DNA of 64,000 nt from NCBI RefSeq assembly GCF_003611035.1, contig NZ_CP030033.1, forward strand, positions 806,001 to 870,000. The letters are read 5' to 3'. The stretch comes from Cryobacterium soli (GTDB lineage: Bacteria; Actinomycetota; Actinomycetes; Actinomycetales; Microbacteriaceae). A program made the position numbers and the translations under genes. The notes beneath the pieces were generated by a model. It was not told the origin of the DNA. It did not search any database and was given only the letters and a program-made list of their open reading frames with translations. Below, piece after piece: positions 9,163 through 18,480 of the stretch; within the stretch, counting starts at the first letter, position 1, and every line of letters begins with the position of its first letter.

Positions 9163-10755
9163 TCAGCGCAGCGGCTTCACGTGGCCACCCGGGTTGATGT
9201 TGATGTTTGCAGGCACGTCGGCCCAGCCACCGAGCCCGCTGTTTCCGTACGAGTAGTCGACGCTCGTGGTGTCGCCCTCGATGTCCATCTTCACTGTGGG
9301 GGCGAGCGTGCCGCCCCGCACGAAGTCATCGGGCGAGCCGATGGTGTCGATGAACGACTGCACGAGGCCACCGGGCATCACATAGTGCGAGTAGGCCTGG
9401 AACGCGCCCGGGTGCTGGTCGGCATTCGGCGCGAAGGGCTGACCCTGCTGGTAGTTCAGGTTGGTCGGGTTGCCCAGCGCCAGACCGGACCCGTTGAGCG
9501 GCTTGAAGTCCGAGCGGATGCCGTCGCCGACGAATCCGTAGACCCCCTCAGGTCCGTCGCTCCCGGCCGCGAACGTGCCACGGTGGGTGATCGTGAACAG
9601 GTAGGACTTGCCGTCCTTGAAAACGAACTGCGGGCGCTCGGTCTGATCAGTGACGCAGTTCGCCGACAGGATCGGCGGGAGGAACTCCCACTCGGTCAGG
9701 TCGTCGTTGGTCGCTTTAGCGAGACCGATGTTGGCGATCTGGTAGGTCGCGCCGGACGCGTTGACCTCGTCCGCTGTCTCGGCGAACGGGTCGCCGGCCT
9801 GGTAGCCCAGGTCCTCGTCGGTGCAATAGGCCTCATCACGGGGCATCGCGGTGTTGCCTTCGAAGACCATGTATGTTTCGCCGGGGTGGGCCGGGTCTTC
9901 GAACGTAAACGGGTCGCGGAAGTTGAAGGACGGGTTCTGCTGCCCGGTCTGGTAGTACTCACCGTCGGCCTGCAGCAGCTCCGTAACCTTGTTGAAGCCG
10001 GTCAACTTCACGTCCTTTCCGGTGGAGTGCACCTTGCCGACGCTGAGCGTGAGCCGCGGGTCGTAGGGCTTGACGTCCTGGCCCTGCGCGTCGCGGTAGA
10101 ACGCGACGTCGGTGAAGAACAGCTTCACCTCGCCGCCCTTGAACACCCGCGCTGAACCGGACCACTGGGTTTGGTGGCTGAACGACTTGTCCTCGAAGAT
10201 CTGATCCGTCACGCCTTCGTCGAAGACGAGTCCGCCGTAGGTCCAGCCGCCGTTCTCGGGCCGCTCGTCGGCAGGCACGCCCGTCTCGCGGTAGAAGTAG
10301 CCGATCTTGGCGTACTGGTGGCGCTCGTCGAAGCCGAGGCTGCGGTCGGCGACCAGCGAGAAGATGATCTCCTGGCCCTTCACCGAGTACTGATTGCCGT
10401 CTTCGTCGGTGAGGGGCCAGCTGTCCCACACCCACACCTGGTCGTTGGACATGTCGGGGAAGTCCTGCTGCACCTCGGGCATGGTCTGCGATGCCGGCAT
10501 CGAATTCTCGCGTGGAGGCGTCGTGGGATCGGACACGCGCTGCAGCTGCCGCGCGTCAGCGCGGGTCCACTTGGCGGTGAAGTCGTCTTCAGGGGCGTGG
10601 GCCTCCTGGGTGTGTGGGGTCGGCTCGGGGCCGTCATGCAGGGCCGGCAGCGCCGTGGCTGCGGAGGGCAGCCCGAGTAGCGCGGCTGCGGTCAGGGCGA
10701 CCGTGGTGCCCGCGGCGGCCACGAGGCGCCGGGGGCGCTTCTGGAGAGAATGCAT
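9163..10755 (-). CDS. Secreted levansucrase, GH68
   Basis: Extracellular fructosyltransferase that uses sucrose to make levan and release glucose; 530 residues. It has a signal peptide (about 1-36, ending ATA-LP). Family 68 catalytic residues are present: Asp111 in VWDSWPL (nucleophile), Asp281 in FNFRDPF and Glu373 in TERPQ (acid/base). The start ATG 10755 has AAGGAG upstream. Near the start lies a perfect 18-base palindrome that should act as a LacI-type operator. Together with the GH32 enzyme it allows sucrose to be stored as polymer and recovered later. Whether it makes levan or inulin cannot be told from sequence. Confidence 0.93.
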   Translation of the reverse strand: MHSLQKRPRRLVAAAGTTVALTAAALLGLPSAATALPALHDGPEPTPHTQEAHAPEDDFTAKWTRADARQLQRVSDPTTPPRENSMPASQTMPEVQQDFPDMSNDQVWVWDSWPLTDEDGNQYSVKGQEIIFSLVADRSLGFDERHQYAKIGYFYRETGVPADERPENGGWTYGGLVFDEGVTDQIFEDKSFSHQTQWSGSARVFKGGEVKLFFTDVAFYRDAQGQDVKPYDPRLTLSVGKVHSTGKDVKLTGFNKVTELLQADGEYYQTGQQNPSFNFRDPFTFEDPAHPGETYMVFEGNTAMPRDEAYCTDEDLGYQAGDPFAETADEVNASGATYQIANIGLAKATNDDLTEWEFLPPILSANCVTDQTERPQFVFKDGKSYLFTITHRGTFAAGSDGPEGVYGFVGDGIRSDFKPLNGSGLALGNPTNLNYQQGQPFAPNADQHPGAFQAYSHYVMPGGLVQSFIDTIGSPDDFVRGGTLAPTVKMDIEGDTTSVDYSYGNSGLGGWADVPANININPGGHVKPLR

Positions 10756-10780
10756 GGCTGAGTACTCCTTGAAATGAAGA

Positions 10781-10798
10781 ATGCAAATCGATTTGCAT
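10781..10798. promoter_or_regulatory. LacI-type operator before levansucrase
   Basis: ATGCAAATCGATTTGCAT is a perfect 18-base palindrome with the central CG typical of LacI-family operators. It begins 25 bases before the levansucrase start codon, so binding would block transcription. The LacI-type regulator at 6313-7362 is the natural candidate. No second copy was seen before the GH32 or lacI-like genes. Confidence 0.8.
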
Positions 10799-10914
10799 CA
10801 GCCATCCATGGTTGCACAGTCGCCCGGAGAACGCAGGTCGGGCGGCGCGTTCGACGATTCGGGCGGCGCGAGACCAGATCTCGACGCTCTCGCCGGCAGC
10901 GAAGGCTGAACCCG

Positions 10915-11838
10915 TCAGAGCCAGAATGCGGCGAGTCGCAGAGCGATCGCCGCGCCCTGCTCCTGCCCAGCCCGCGCGGCCGTCGGGCGCAGCGCCAGGT
11001 CCATCGCGTTGGCGCCGAACAGGTTCTCGGCGGACGTGGAGGGAACGATCGTCGCGACCCTGCTGCCGCCGGCGCGCAAGGTCTCAACCTGGGCGGCGAG
11101 GTGCAGGCCCCATGCAGCGGGTGTGCGAGATCGACCGCCCAAGGGTGACAGCACCAGCACCCGCGCGTACCCGGCGGCCACGTCGGCGTTATCGGCGTTG
11201 GACCGGTAACCCCCGTCGATGTAGGCGCGATCGCCGATGCCGTATGCGAAACCACTCGCGCAACTCGCAGCCACCGCATCTACCAGGTCCACCCCACTGT
11301 GCCGGCCGAACACGACCGATTCACCGGTCTGGGCGTCGACGGCAGTGAAAAGAACGCGCCGCTCGGGCCAGTCTGAGCGGGTAAGTCGGGACGCCACCGT
11401 CGCGCGCCACCGCGTCTGAGCAGACTCGCCTGCCATGCCAGCCAGATCGAGCGCGGCAGCGCCCAGTCGACGGCGCATGTCGGCCGCATCCGCGGAGGCG
11501 GCGATGATCCGGTTGGTACGCTCCAGGCGCTCGCCTACCGGCCGCATCGGCGCCCGGGCGGTGTCGGATGTTCCAGTTTCAGGTCGGTTCGGGGGCGGGG
11601 GCGGCGGCGCTGCCGAGAGGATGTCGTCGAGCAGGTGGGCGGGGCTCCGTCCGCCGATCTGGGCCGCGGCGGTTGCCCCGGCCGAGGTTCCGACGATCAG
11701 ATCCGCCCGGGTCACATCCAGGCCGGCCTCGGCGAGGCCGGCGATCACGCCGAGCAACCAGGCGTTGCCTGTGGAACCGCCACCGCCCAGGACCAACGCG
11801 GTGCGGGTGAGCTGTTCTGGAGGCTGCTGACGGTGCAT
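10915..11838 (-). CDS. Patatin-like phospholipase family protein
   Basis: Serine acyl hydrolase of 307 residues. The glycine-rich oxyanion motif GGGGSTGNAW (about 18-27), nucleophile elbow GTSAG (Ser52) and catalytic Asp208 in DGG are all present, so it should be active. No signal peptide is visible, so it is cytoplasmic. An unusual proline run (residues 78-83) sits in a linker. The gene starts 18 bases after the DHFR-like gene and the two are probably co-transcribed. The lipid substrate is unknown. Confidence 0.88.
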   Translation of the reverse strand: MHRQQPPEQLTRTALVLGGGGSTGNAWLLGVIAGLAEAGLDVTRADLIVGTSAGATAAAQIGGRSPAHLLDDILSAAPPPPPPNRPETGTSDTARAPMRPVGERLERTNRIIAASADAADMRRRLGAAALDLAGMAGESAQTRWRATVASRLTRSDWPERRVLFTAVDAQTGESVVFGRHSGVDLVDAVAASCASGFAYGIGDRAYIDGGYRSNADNADVAAGYARVLVLSPLGGRSRTPAAWGLHLAAQVETLRAGGSRVATIVPSTSAENLFGANAMDLALRPTAARAGQEQGAAIALRLAAFWL

Positions 11839-11856
11839 TGCGTGTCTTCGTCGGGC

Positions 11857-12498
11857 TCAGCGACGGAAGGTGACGTGCACGACACCGCTCTCCGCGACCT
11901 CGGAGGACACCTCGTAGCCGTCTTCGAGACCATGCAGGCCGTCCCAGAGGCGCGCGCCGACGCCGAGGACGATGGGCGTGATCCCGACATGCAGGCGGTC
12001 GACGAGGCCCGCGCGGAGGAAGTCCCGTACCACGCTCACTCCCCCGCCGATCCGGATGTCCCCGTCGCCGGCCAGGTCCCGCGCCTCCTCGAGCGCCTCC
12101 TGCGGGGTCACGCTGCGGAAGTCGAACCGGGTGCCGTTGGGGAACTCGATCGACGGACGGGGAGAGTGGGCGAGCACGATGACGGGACACGCGAACGGCG
12201 GTTCCTCGCCCCACCAACCGCGCCAGTCGGGGTTGTCCGGAAAGGTGTGCAGGCCGAACATCCCTGCACCCATGATCTCGGCGCTGATGCCCTCGAAGTA
12301 GGCCTGCGCATAGCGGTCGTCGACCCCGGTGGTTCCCTCGCCGGTGTCGTCGTGCAGCACCCGTTCCCGGAAGGTGCGGGTGGCCACATAGGGGGCGACC
12401 AGACGACCCCAGTCCTCGCCGAAGATGTTCTCCGGCGTCTGGTCGGCAGTCGCGCCGATGCCGTCGAGAGAGATGTTGAGGTCAGCGCGAACGACCAT
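11857..12498 (-). CDS. Dihydrofolate reductase-family protein (RibD C-terminal-like)
   Basis: NAD(P)H-dependent reductase fold, 213 residues. It opens with the NISLDG strand-loop typical of this family and has the nucleotide-binding segment GDIRIGGGVSVVRDFL, then LVDRLHVGITPIVLG. This is the RibD_C/YwjB-type group, not the folate enzyme FolA, and most members are uncharacterised. The start ATG 12498 has AAGGAG upstream. It is the first gene of a pair with the patatin-like gene. Confidence 0.85.
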   Translation of the reverse strand: MVVRADLNISLDGIGATADQTPENIFGEDWGRLVAPYVATRTFRERVLHDDTGEGTTGVDDRYAQAYFEGISAEIMGAGMFGLHTFPDNPDWRGWWGEEPPFACPVIVLAHSPRPSIEFPNGTRFDFRSVTPQEALEEARDLAGDGDIRIGGGVSVVRDFLRAGLVDRLHVGITPIVLGVGARLWDGLHGLEDGYEVSSEVAESGVVHVTFRR

Positions 12499-12636
12499 GA
12501 GTGCTCCTTGGTGGGCGGACGAGGGTAGTCCTATGATTCGCCGGGGTTCCGGCCACTGTCAACTGCCGTGCGGGGCGGCTGGCCGCTGCACGTCGACGGC
12601 TGGCCGACGCATCGAGGCCGTGACGCGCACGATCGG

Positions 12637-12669
12637 GCACACCCCGGTCCAGAACGGGCCGGGGTGTGC
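12637..12669 (-). terminator. Terminator of the secreted GH5 gene
   Basis: A perfect 11-base-pair stem (12637-12647 with 12659-12669, GCACACCCCGG and its complement) lies ten bases beyond the GH5 stop codon. It lacks a U-run. The rest of the 180-base gap up to the DHFR-like gene shows nothing further that I recognise. Confidence 0.7.
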
Positions 12670-12678
12670 TCGGTCGAA

Positions 12679-15516
12679 TCAGTAGGACGAATTCACAGTC
12701 ACTTCGTCGATCGTCCACCATTGGGGTGCCACGCCGGTCTGGGTGATCCGGAGGTACCGCGCGGTGGTCGGGGTGATGGAGATGGGGCGCTTCCAGCCGT
12801 AGGCGATGCCGGTGGCAGCCGTCGTCCAGTTCGTTCCGTCGACGGAGGTTTGCAGATCGAACCCGCGCGGGTAGTCCCACGTCGATCCCGAGGGCGTCTG
12901 CACCGTGACCATCGCCACGGTCTTGTTCGAGCCCATGTCGATGCGATACCACTCACCGCCCGCCATCGCCTGCCCGCTGCTCCACGAGGAAGCGTTGACA
13001 CCGTCGATGCCGCCTGCCGTGGATGTCCCGGTCGCCGTCGACGACGCCGTGGCGGTCCACCCGGAGTGGTTGATCGCCACGGGTGAATAGCTGGCGGATC
13101 CCGCCGCGTATTTCGACAGGGTCGCCACAAAACGTGTGTTCTGCGTGAAGTTGGCGGTGCTGAACTTACCCACCTTCGACACGAATGTGGCCGAGTCGTC
13201 ACTGTTGATGATGGGCACCGGGTTGGGGTTGTTGTAGTACATCCCCCAGTACGCGAACCCGTCGTTGGCGGACCCCTTGACCTTGTAGGTCCACGCTGAC
13301 CAGGAAACGGACTGCGCGTTCAGTCCGGCCATGAAGCGAGACCACACGTCGTCGTTGTAGTACAGGGAGTACTCCCCGTACAGGATAGGCACTCCCGGGT
13401 TCGAGAGCTTGGCCGGCAACCCGGCCAGTTCGTTGCTGACGAGTTGGTTCTGGGCCGTCCAGTCCTTCGAATTGGGCATGTCGTACGGGTGATACTCGTA
13501 CACGACATTCGTCCAGCCGTACGTGGACGGGGACGCGATCGCGTTGAGCCCGAAGAACGCCCCCAGGAAGATCGTGTGATTCGAGTCGATGGCCCGAACG
13601 GCGTCGTACAACCGGTCGTAGTAGTCGCTCTTCTGCGCCACGTCGTCCGCGTCCTCGCCGTAGTCGATGAGGGGCTCGTTGATGAGGTCGTAGCCGGCCA
13701 CTCCCGCATTGCCGTTGTAACGCGTGGCGATCGCCTTCCAGATGTCCTCGGTCCAGTTCTGGTAGGTAGCGCTGCCCCAGAACCCGTTCGGGTTCGGGCC
13801 GATGCGTCCACAACTGCCCCACGGGCATCCCCCGCCGGGCACCGTGTGGAGATCGATGAGCACGTACATGCCGCGAGCCGATGCCTGTTCGATGACCCAG
13901 TCGATTTTGGTCCACGGACTGGCCTTCCAGGTGCCATCGAGGTTGAGGAAGTTGTTCCACCCGATGGGCACGCGGATGAAGTTCATCCCGGTCGCGGCGA
14001 TGTTGTCCAGGTCGCCAGGAGCCAGCCAAGCGTCCTGGTGCGCGTTTATGACAGTCTGCGCTCCGGCTGCGCCGAACCGCGACGTCAGCGAGTTGTTCAA
14101 TGAGTAGTCGTCGTTGTACAGGCCGGCGGTCAGCTCGCCGATGGACCACCACTGCGCGGCTGTGCCGGTCTGCACGATGCGGAAGTACCGAGCGGCTTGC
14201 GCGACGAACGGGATGGTTGTGGCCTTACGCGTGCCTACGCCGGAGGCCACCGTCGACCACGTCGAACCGTTCTTGGACAGTTGCAGGTTGTACCCGCGCG
14301 GGTAGTCCTGCTCGTCGGACGAGTTCTTGTCCGTGTCCGTGGTGACGTTGTTCAGGGTGATGAGCGCGCCCATGTCGACACTCAGCGTCTGCCCGTTCGC
14401 CTGCGCCACGCCGGTCGTCCACCGAGTGCCGTTCGAGTTGTCGGCGACATTCCCCGGAGAGGCTCCGACAGACGATGTGATTGCCCAGCCGGCGCGGTCG
14501 AGATTGTTGCCGGAGGAGATGGCAACCTCGGCGATCGACCACCACTGAGCGGACGTGCCGTTCGAAGCGATCCGCAGGTATCGACCGCCCTTGGAACCTT
14601 GGAAGTCGGCCTGGATGACCCGGTTGGTGCCGTATCCGCTCGCCACGTGGGTGAATGCCACATTGTCGTAGGAGGTGTACACGTCCCAGATGCGGGGAAA
14701 ATCGTTCGCGGTCGCGGCGCCGGAGTCGAACAGGACCTTGTCCATGTCGACGTTGCGGCCGAGATCGATCGTGTAGGTCTGGCCGGGGACTTGGGCAGCC
14801 CCGCTCTGCCAGACGGTGGCGACGTCCCCGTCGAGCGCGAGACCGGGGGTGGTGCCGGCCGCTGTGCCCGATGCCGTCGCGGTGTGCGTTGAATTGTTCA
14901 GCACCGGGTCGTTGAAGAGGTTGATCTCACCCACCGACCACAGGGCGCCGGCGGTCGCGGTCTGGGACACCCGAACGTACCGCGCCACCTGGGGGCTGAA
15001 CTTCGCACTCGTCACGCCGTCGGCGCCGGGCTGGTTGCCGACGCTCTTCCACGCGGCGCCATCGCTGGATGTCTCGATGTTGATGTTGCGCGGGTACTGG
15101 CCCGCGTTGTTGGAGTTGTCCACGGACAGGCGGTTGAACAGCGTCGGGGCACCGAGGTCGACCCTGATCCACTCCGAGCCGGCCTGGTTGACGCTCGTGG
15201 TCCACCGGGTGGTCGACGAGCCGTCCAGGGCGGAGCCCGGGGTGCCCGCAGAGGCGGTGGCCGACCAGCCGGCGCGGTCCGCGGCGAATTCGCCCAGCGG
15301 CGACATCCAGTCTTCCTGGGTGAGCCACCCACCGACGTTCGTGCCGCGCAGATTGACCGTGGCGCCGGTACCCGAGCTCTTCTTGAGCACCGCGCCGCTC
15401 GCCTTCAAGAAATCGGAGGCACCGATCGCGGCCGCCTCCGCTTTCATCGGTGGGGTGGTGATCGTCGCCACCAACGCCGCTGCGACGAACGCCGCGACTA
15501 TCATCCTCTTCTTCAT
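12679..15516 (-). CDS. Secreted GH5 glucanase split by three discoidin-type (F5/8C) domains, with a fourth at the C-terminus
   Basis: Extracellular beta-glucanase of 945 residues. A signal peptide (about 1-30) is followed by the first strand of the GH5 barrel at about 52-78 (LRGTNVGGWLTQEDWMSPLG). Three F5/8-type C carbohydrate-binding domains come next (about 80-201, 209-335, 341-466; each has a WWS(I)xE or LWSVGE ending). The GH5 barrel then resumes at about 470 (SLTSRFGAAGAQTVINAHQD) with HxVPGG, acid/base Glu614 in LINEP and nucleophile Glu715 in LYGEYS. A fourth F5/8C domain fills 815-942. So the binding domains sit inside the catalytic fold. Similarity to exo-1,3-glucanase-type GH5 suggests beta-1,3 or mixed glucan. 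A ROK-type operator lies upstream. Confidence 0.9.
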   Translation of the reverse strand: MKKRMIVAAFVAAALVATITTPPMKAEAAAIGASDFLKASGAVLKKSSGTGATVNLRGTNVGGWLTQEDWMSPLGEFAADRAGWSATASAGTPGSALDGSSTTRWTTSVNQAGSEWIRVDLGAPTLFNRLSVDNSNNAGQYPRNINIETSSDGAAWKSVGNQPGADGVTSAKFSPQVARYVRVSQTATAGALWSVGEINLFNDPVLNNSTHTATASGTAAGTTPGLALDGDVATVWQSGAAQVPGQTYTIDLGRNVDMDKVLFDSGAATANDFPRIWDVYTSYDNVAFTHVASGYGTNRVIQADFQGSKGGRYLRIASNGTSAQWWSIAEVAISSGNNLDRAGWAITSSVGASPGNVADNSNGTRWTTGVAQANGQTLSVDMGALITLNNVTTDTDKNSSDEQDYPRGYNLQLSKNGSTWSTVASGVGTRKATTIPFVAQAARYFRIVQTGTAAQWWSIGELTAGLYNDDYSLNNSLTSRFGAAGAQTVINAHQDAWLAPGDLDNIAATGMNFIRVPIGWNNFLNLDGTWKASPWTKIDWVIEQASARGMYVLIDLHTVPGGGCPWGSCGRIGPNPNGFWGSATYQNWTEDIWKAIATRYNGNAGVAGYDLINEPLIDYGEDADDVAQKSDYYDRLYDAVRAIDSNHTIFLGAFFGLNAIASPSTYGWTNVVYEYHPYDMPNSKDWTAQNQLVSNELAGLPAKLSNPGVPILYGEYSLYYNDDVWSRFMAGLNAQSVSWSAWTYKVKGSANDGFAYWGMYYNNPNPVPIINSDDSATFVSKVGKFSTANFTQNTRFVATLSKYAAGSASYSPVAINHSGWTATASSTATGTSTAGGIDGVNASSWSSGQAMAGGEWYRIDMGSNKTVAMVTVQTPSGSTWDYPRGFDLQTSVDGTNWTTAATGIAYGWKRPISITPTTARYLRITQTGVAPQWWTIDEVTVNSSY

Positions 15517-15609
15517 GATCCTCCTTGATCACGGCCAACCGCTGTCGGGAGCCGGCTCACGCGGACGCTCGTCCACGGCGATAGCCTCCCAGAGGAAGAA
15601 CACTTTGTC

Positions 15610-15627
15610 TACTGTTTAAAATAAGTA
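15610..15627. promoter_or_regulatory. Probable ROK operator in the GH5 promoter
   Basis: TACTGTTTAAAATAAGTA is an imperfect 18-base palindrome (12 of 18 positions symmetric). On the minus strand it contains TTATTTTAAA, matching TTATTATAAA in the promoter of the importer operon at 21651-21660. It lies between a TTGGCA -35-like box and the GH5 start, in an otherwise G/C-rich region. Confidence 0.55.
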
Positions 15628-15640
15628 GTGCCAAAAGAAT

Positions 15641-15667
15641 GCGGGCGCGCCGAAGAGCGCGACCCGC
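15641..15667 (-). terminator. Hairpin after the ROK regulator gene
   Basis: GCGGGCGCGC (15641-15650) can pair with GCGCGACCCGC (15657-15667) with one mismatch. It begins 10 bases after the stop of the ROK gene, so it probably ends the importer operon before the separate GH5 promoter. Confidence 0.55.
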
Positions 15668-15676
15668 CAGCGACGA

Positions 15677-16900
15677 CTATGCCGGGAGTTGGGTCGCGCG
15701 AGGCTGGTTCAACACCGCGTTCAGCGGCAGAATCGCGGCCCCGAGGGCCACAGTGTCGCCGCCGAATTTGCTCGCCGACAGGGTGAACTGGGAGCCGGGA
15801 CGATCCAGTGCCTCGGCCCGGATCGCAGCCTCGATGCGCGGCGCGAGCGTCTCCATCAAGCGCAGACCCACCCATCCACCGATAATCACTCGATCGGGAT
15901 TGGTGAGGTTGACCAGTCCGCCGAGCGAGGAACCGAGAATAGCGACGAGTTCGTCTACGACCGAAGCGGCAATCGGGTCGTCGGCATCCGCCGCAGCGAG
16001 CAGGTCTCCCACGGCCCGCCAGCCGCTTCCCTCGAACACTCCCCCGGCTTCGCGCCACGCCGCGAAGATCGAATCGGCACCCAGGTAGGCCTCAACGCAC
16101 CCGTGTTTGCCACACCGGCAGAGACGTCCGCCGTGCGCAATCTTGACGTGCCCCCACTCCCCGGCACTGCTTCGGGACCCGTGGGCGAGCTGACCGTCGC
16201 TGACGATCCCCAGACCGACTCCCCGGCCCATCAGAACCACGAGCGCTTCGGCGACGCCGCGCGCCTCACCGTTCCACATCTCCGCCATGGCCTGGGTTTT
16301 TGCGCCGTTCTCGGCGAATATCGGGATATCGTGCGAGACCAGGTCGGTGACCGCGATCGCGGGCCAGCCCTGGCTCTGGGCATAAAGCATCTGCTCACCG
16401 GAAGGGCTGGTCTCCACGATCCCTGGCAGCCCGAGCCCCAGGCCGACCATCCTGTCCCAGGCGCCGGGATTGCGAGAGCGAAGCGCATCAAGCGCGTCGT
16501 CGAGATCCCGGCCGATGACCTGGATCGGCTCGCCGGAGCGTCCGCCGCGAAACTCCGTGTCGATGCGGTTCATCGACAGGTCGAAGAGCTCCATCGCCAC
16601 ACCGCGTTCACCGACATCCGCGCCCAGCAGGTACGCGCCTGCGGGATTCGGCTCGATGAGAGTCGTCGGCCGACCGCCGCTCGATGCCACCGTGCCTGCC
16701 TCCAGGACGAGGCCTTCCGCGATGAGCTCCGTGACCAGGTTCGTCACCGATGCGACAGACAGCCCGGACTCTCGGGCGAGCTCCGCCCGGGTCGTCGACC
16801 CGGCAAGGATGATGCTGCGCAGAGCCTGCGACCGGTTACGCTGTCGCACATCGCTCACCGTCGCGGGAGACGAACTCGTCGCGGGGGGTCGGCTGGTCAT
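15677..16900 (-). CDS. ROK-family regulator of the beta-glucan locus
   Basis: Repressor with an N-terminal winged helix (TTRAELARESGLSVASVTNL, about residues 35-54) and a ROK domain with zinc cluster CRCGKHGCVEAYLG; 407 residues. Start ATG 16900 has a weak AGGA box. A longer in-frame reading exists but would overlap the upstream GH5 gene. It follows that gene by 23 bases and is the last gene of the importer operon, so it is probably self-regulated. Its target is likely the TTATTWTAAA element found before both the importer operon and the secreted GH5 gene. Confidence 0.9.
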   Translation of the reverse strand: MTSRPPATSSSPATVSDVRQRNRSQALRSIILAGSTTRAELARESGLSVASVTNLVTELIAEGLVLEAGTVASSGGRPTTLIEPNPAGAYLLGADVGERGVAMELFDLSMNRIDTEFRGGRSGEPIQVIGRDLDDALDALRSRNPGAWDRMVGLGLGLPGIVETSPSGEQMLYAQSQGWPAIAVTDLVSHDIPIFAENGAKTQAMAEMWNGEARGVAEALVVLMGRGVGLGIVSDGQLAHGSRSSAGEWGHVKIAHGGRLCRCGKHGCVEAYLGADSIFAAWREAGGVFEGSGWRAVGDLLAAADADDPIAASVVDELVAILGSSLGGLVNLTNPDRVIIGGWVGLRLMETLAPRIEAAIRAEALDRPGSQFTLSASKFGGDTVALGAAILPLNAVLNQPRATQLPA

Positions 16901-16923
16901 ATGTCCTGAACCTATCAACTTGA

Positions 16924-18477
16924 TCATTCCACTTCCAGTCGTGAGATCGTCGATGCGGCCGTCGCCACGACGCGGATTCCGCGTTCGGTCCGCTCCACGC
17001 GTGTGCCGCCTTCCGCTCCGAGCACCCGGACGGTTGCGGGGTCGACGTGGGTGAGTTCGAATTCGAGCCAATCACCCGGCTCCAAATTCACCACCAGTTG
17101 CTCCTCGAGCGCATAGGCCCGGCCGTCGGTCTGTTCGAACGGGTTGGCCGGATGCGGGCCCGACGACGCCCAGGCGAAGTTGACGGCGTCGCCCGCACGG
17201 ATCCCGTCGATCGTGGCACTGGACGCGGACGAATAGGACTCGCCGGGACCCCGAACACCGAATCCCCACGCAGGAATGACGACAGGATGCTCACCGAGGA
17301 GGGCCGCGACGATGTCGGGATTCCACCGGGCCGTCTCCACCGACATATTGGCGAGCAACCCGTCGAAGATCAGCGCGGCATCGGCCACGACGAGCGACGG
17401 ATCCGAGCCGGCCGCGACGACGCACGCCCACCCGTCCGGAGCGGTGATGGACACGGGCGAGGTGGCTGTTTCCAGCTTCTTCCACGGCCAGAAGTTCCAG
17501 CCGATGTTGTGCGATTCGTACATCCGGAAGGCCGTGTACAACCACTCGAGCGTGTTCTCACCCCCCTCCCCCATATAGATGGGCAGCCCGAGCCGGTCGC
17601 GCACCTCCAAGAACGGCGCAATGCTCGCGGTGTCGGGCGACGACCAGTACTTGTGGAACTGGAGGAGTGAATTCTGGTCCCAGACCTCGGTGAAAATGCT
17701 CCAGTTCGTCGCCCAGTGCACGCCCTCATAGACAATCAGGTGGCCGGGATCCTCTTCCCGGATGGCCGCGGTGATGTCTTTGTAGAGCTCCACGAGTTCC
17801 GCGGCGTACACGTCCTGCCATTCGTTGGGCAGCGGCTCGTTGAGCAGGTCATAGCCCAACACGACGGTCTCGTCGGCGTAGGTACGGGCAAGGTCTCGCC
17901 AGAGACGCACCGTGAGCGCGCGATAGGCCTCGTCCATGAACAACTCGGGTTTGTTATTCGGGGAGTCGTCGATGTTGGTGCCGGTTTGACCGCCCGGCGC
18001 GCCGTGCAGATCGAGCAATACCCACAGTTGGTGTTTCCGACACCATTCAATCAACCGGTCGATCATGGCATAGCCCTGTTCAAGCGGTGCACCGTCATCA
18101 CCTTGGATGAGCCTCGAGTTGATCGGCAGACGCACGTGGTCGAACCCGCTCTCGGCGATCCTCTGAATGTCCGCCTCGGTGATGTACCCCGCATAGAACG
18201 AGTCCCAGAACCGACTTGCACCGTCCTCCCCCAACAGACGTTTGGTCAGCGCCTCGATCTCTCGGGGAGATTCGGCGCCTGGCCCGAACTTCCACATATA
18301 TCCCTCGGGCAGCATCCAATTGCCGAGGCCGACGCCGCGCAGCAACAGCTCGTGACCCGAGCCGTCGTAGAGGCGGGCGTCTCTGGCGTGCACAAGGCCG
18401 TCGAACGATGCGGGGCGGCGGCAGAACTCGGTGGGATACGCGATGGGCGAAGCAGGGAACACGATGGGTGACTCCAT
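16924..18477 (-). CDS. Cytoplasmic GH5 beta-glucosidase/exo-glucanase-like enzyme
   Basis: Glycoside hydrolase family 5, 517 residues with no signal peptide, so it should cleave imported oligosaccharides inside the cell. Visible features are strand 1 LRGVGLGNWM (47-56), HGAPGG (158-163), acid/base Glu214 in LLNEP and nucleophile Glu304 in MGEGGE. After the barrel (to about 390) comes a C-terminal beta-rich region (about 420-517) resembling a carbohydrate-binding jelly roll. The gene starts three bases after the MalG-type permease stop, so coupling is tight. Specificity is inferred from the partner enzyme as beta-glucan fragments. Confidence 0.88.
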   Translation of the reverse strand: MESPIVFPASPIAYPTEFCRRPASFDGLVHARDARLYDGSGHELLLRGVGLGNWMLPEGYMWKFGPGAESPREIEALTKRLLGEDGASRFWDSFYAGYITEADIQRIAESGFDHVRLPINSRLIQGDDGAPLEQGYAMIDRLIEWCRKHQLWVLLDLHGAPGGQTGTNIDDSPNNKPELFMDEAYRALTVRLWRDLARTYADETVVLGYDLLNEPLPNEWQDVYAAELVELYKDITAAIREEDPGHLIVYEGVHWATNWSIFTEVWDQNSLLQFHKYWSSPDTASIAPFLEVRDRLGLPIYMGEGGENTLEWLYTAFRMYESHNIGWNFWPWKKLETATSPVSITAPDGWACVVAAGSDPSLVVADAALIFDGLLANMSVETARWNPDIVAALLGEHPVVIPAWGFGVRGPGESYSSASSATIDGIRAGDAVNFAWASSGPHPANPFEQTDGRAYALEEQLVVNLEPGDWLEFELTHVDPATVRVLGAEGGTRVERTERGIRVVATAASTISRLEVE

Positions 18478-18480
18478 GGG

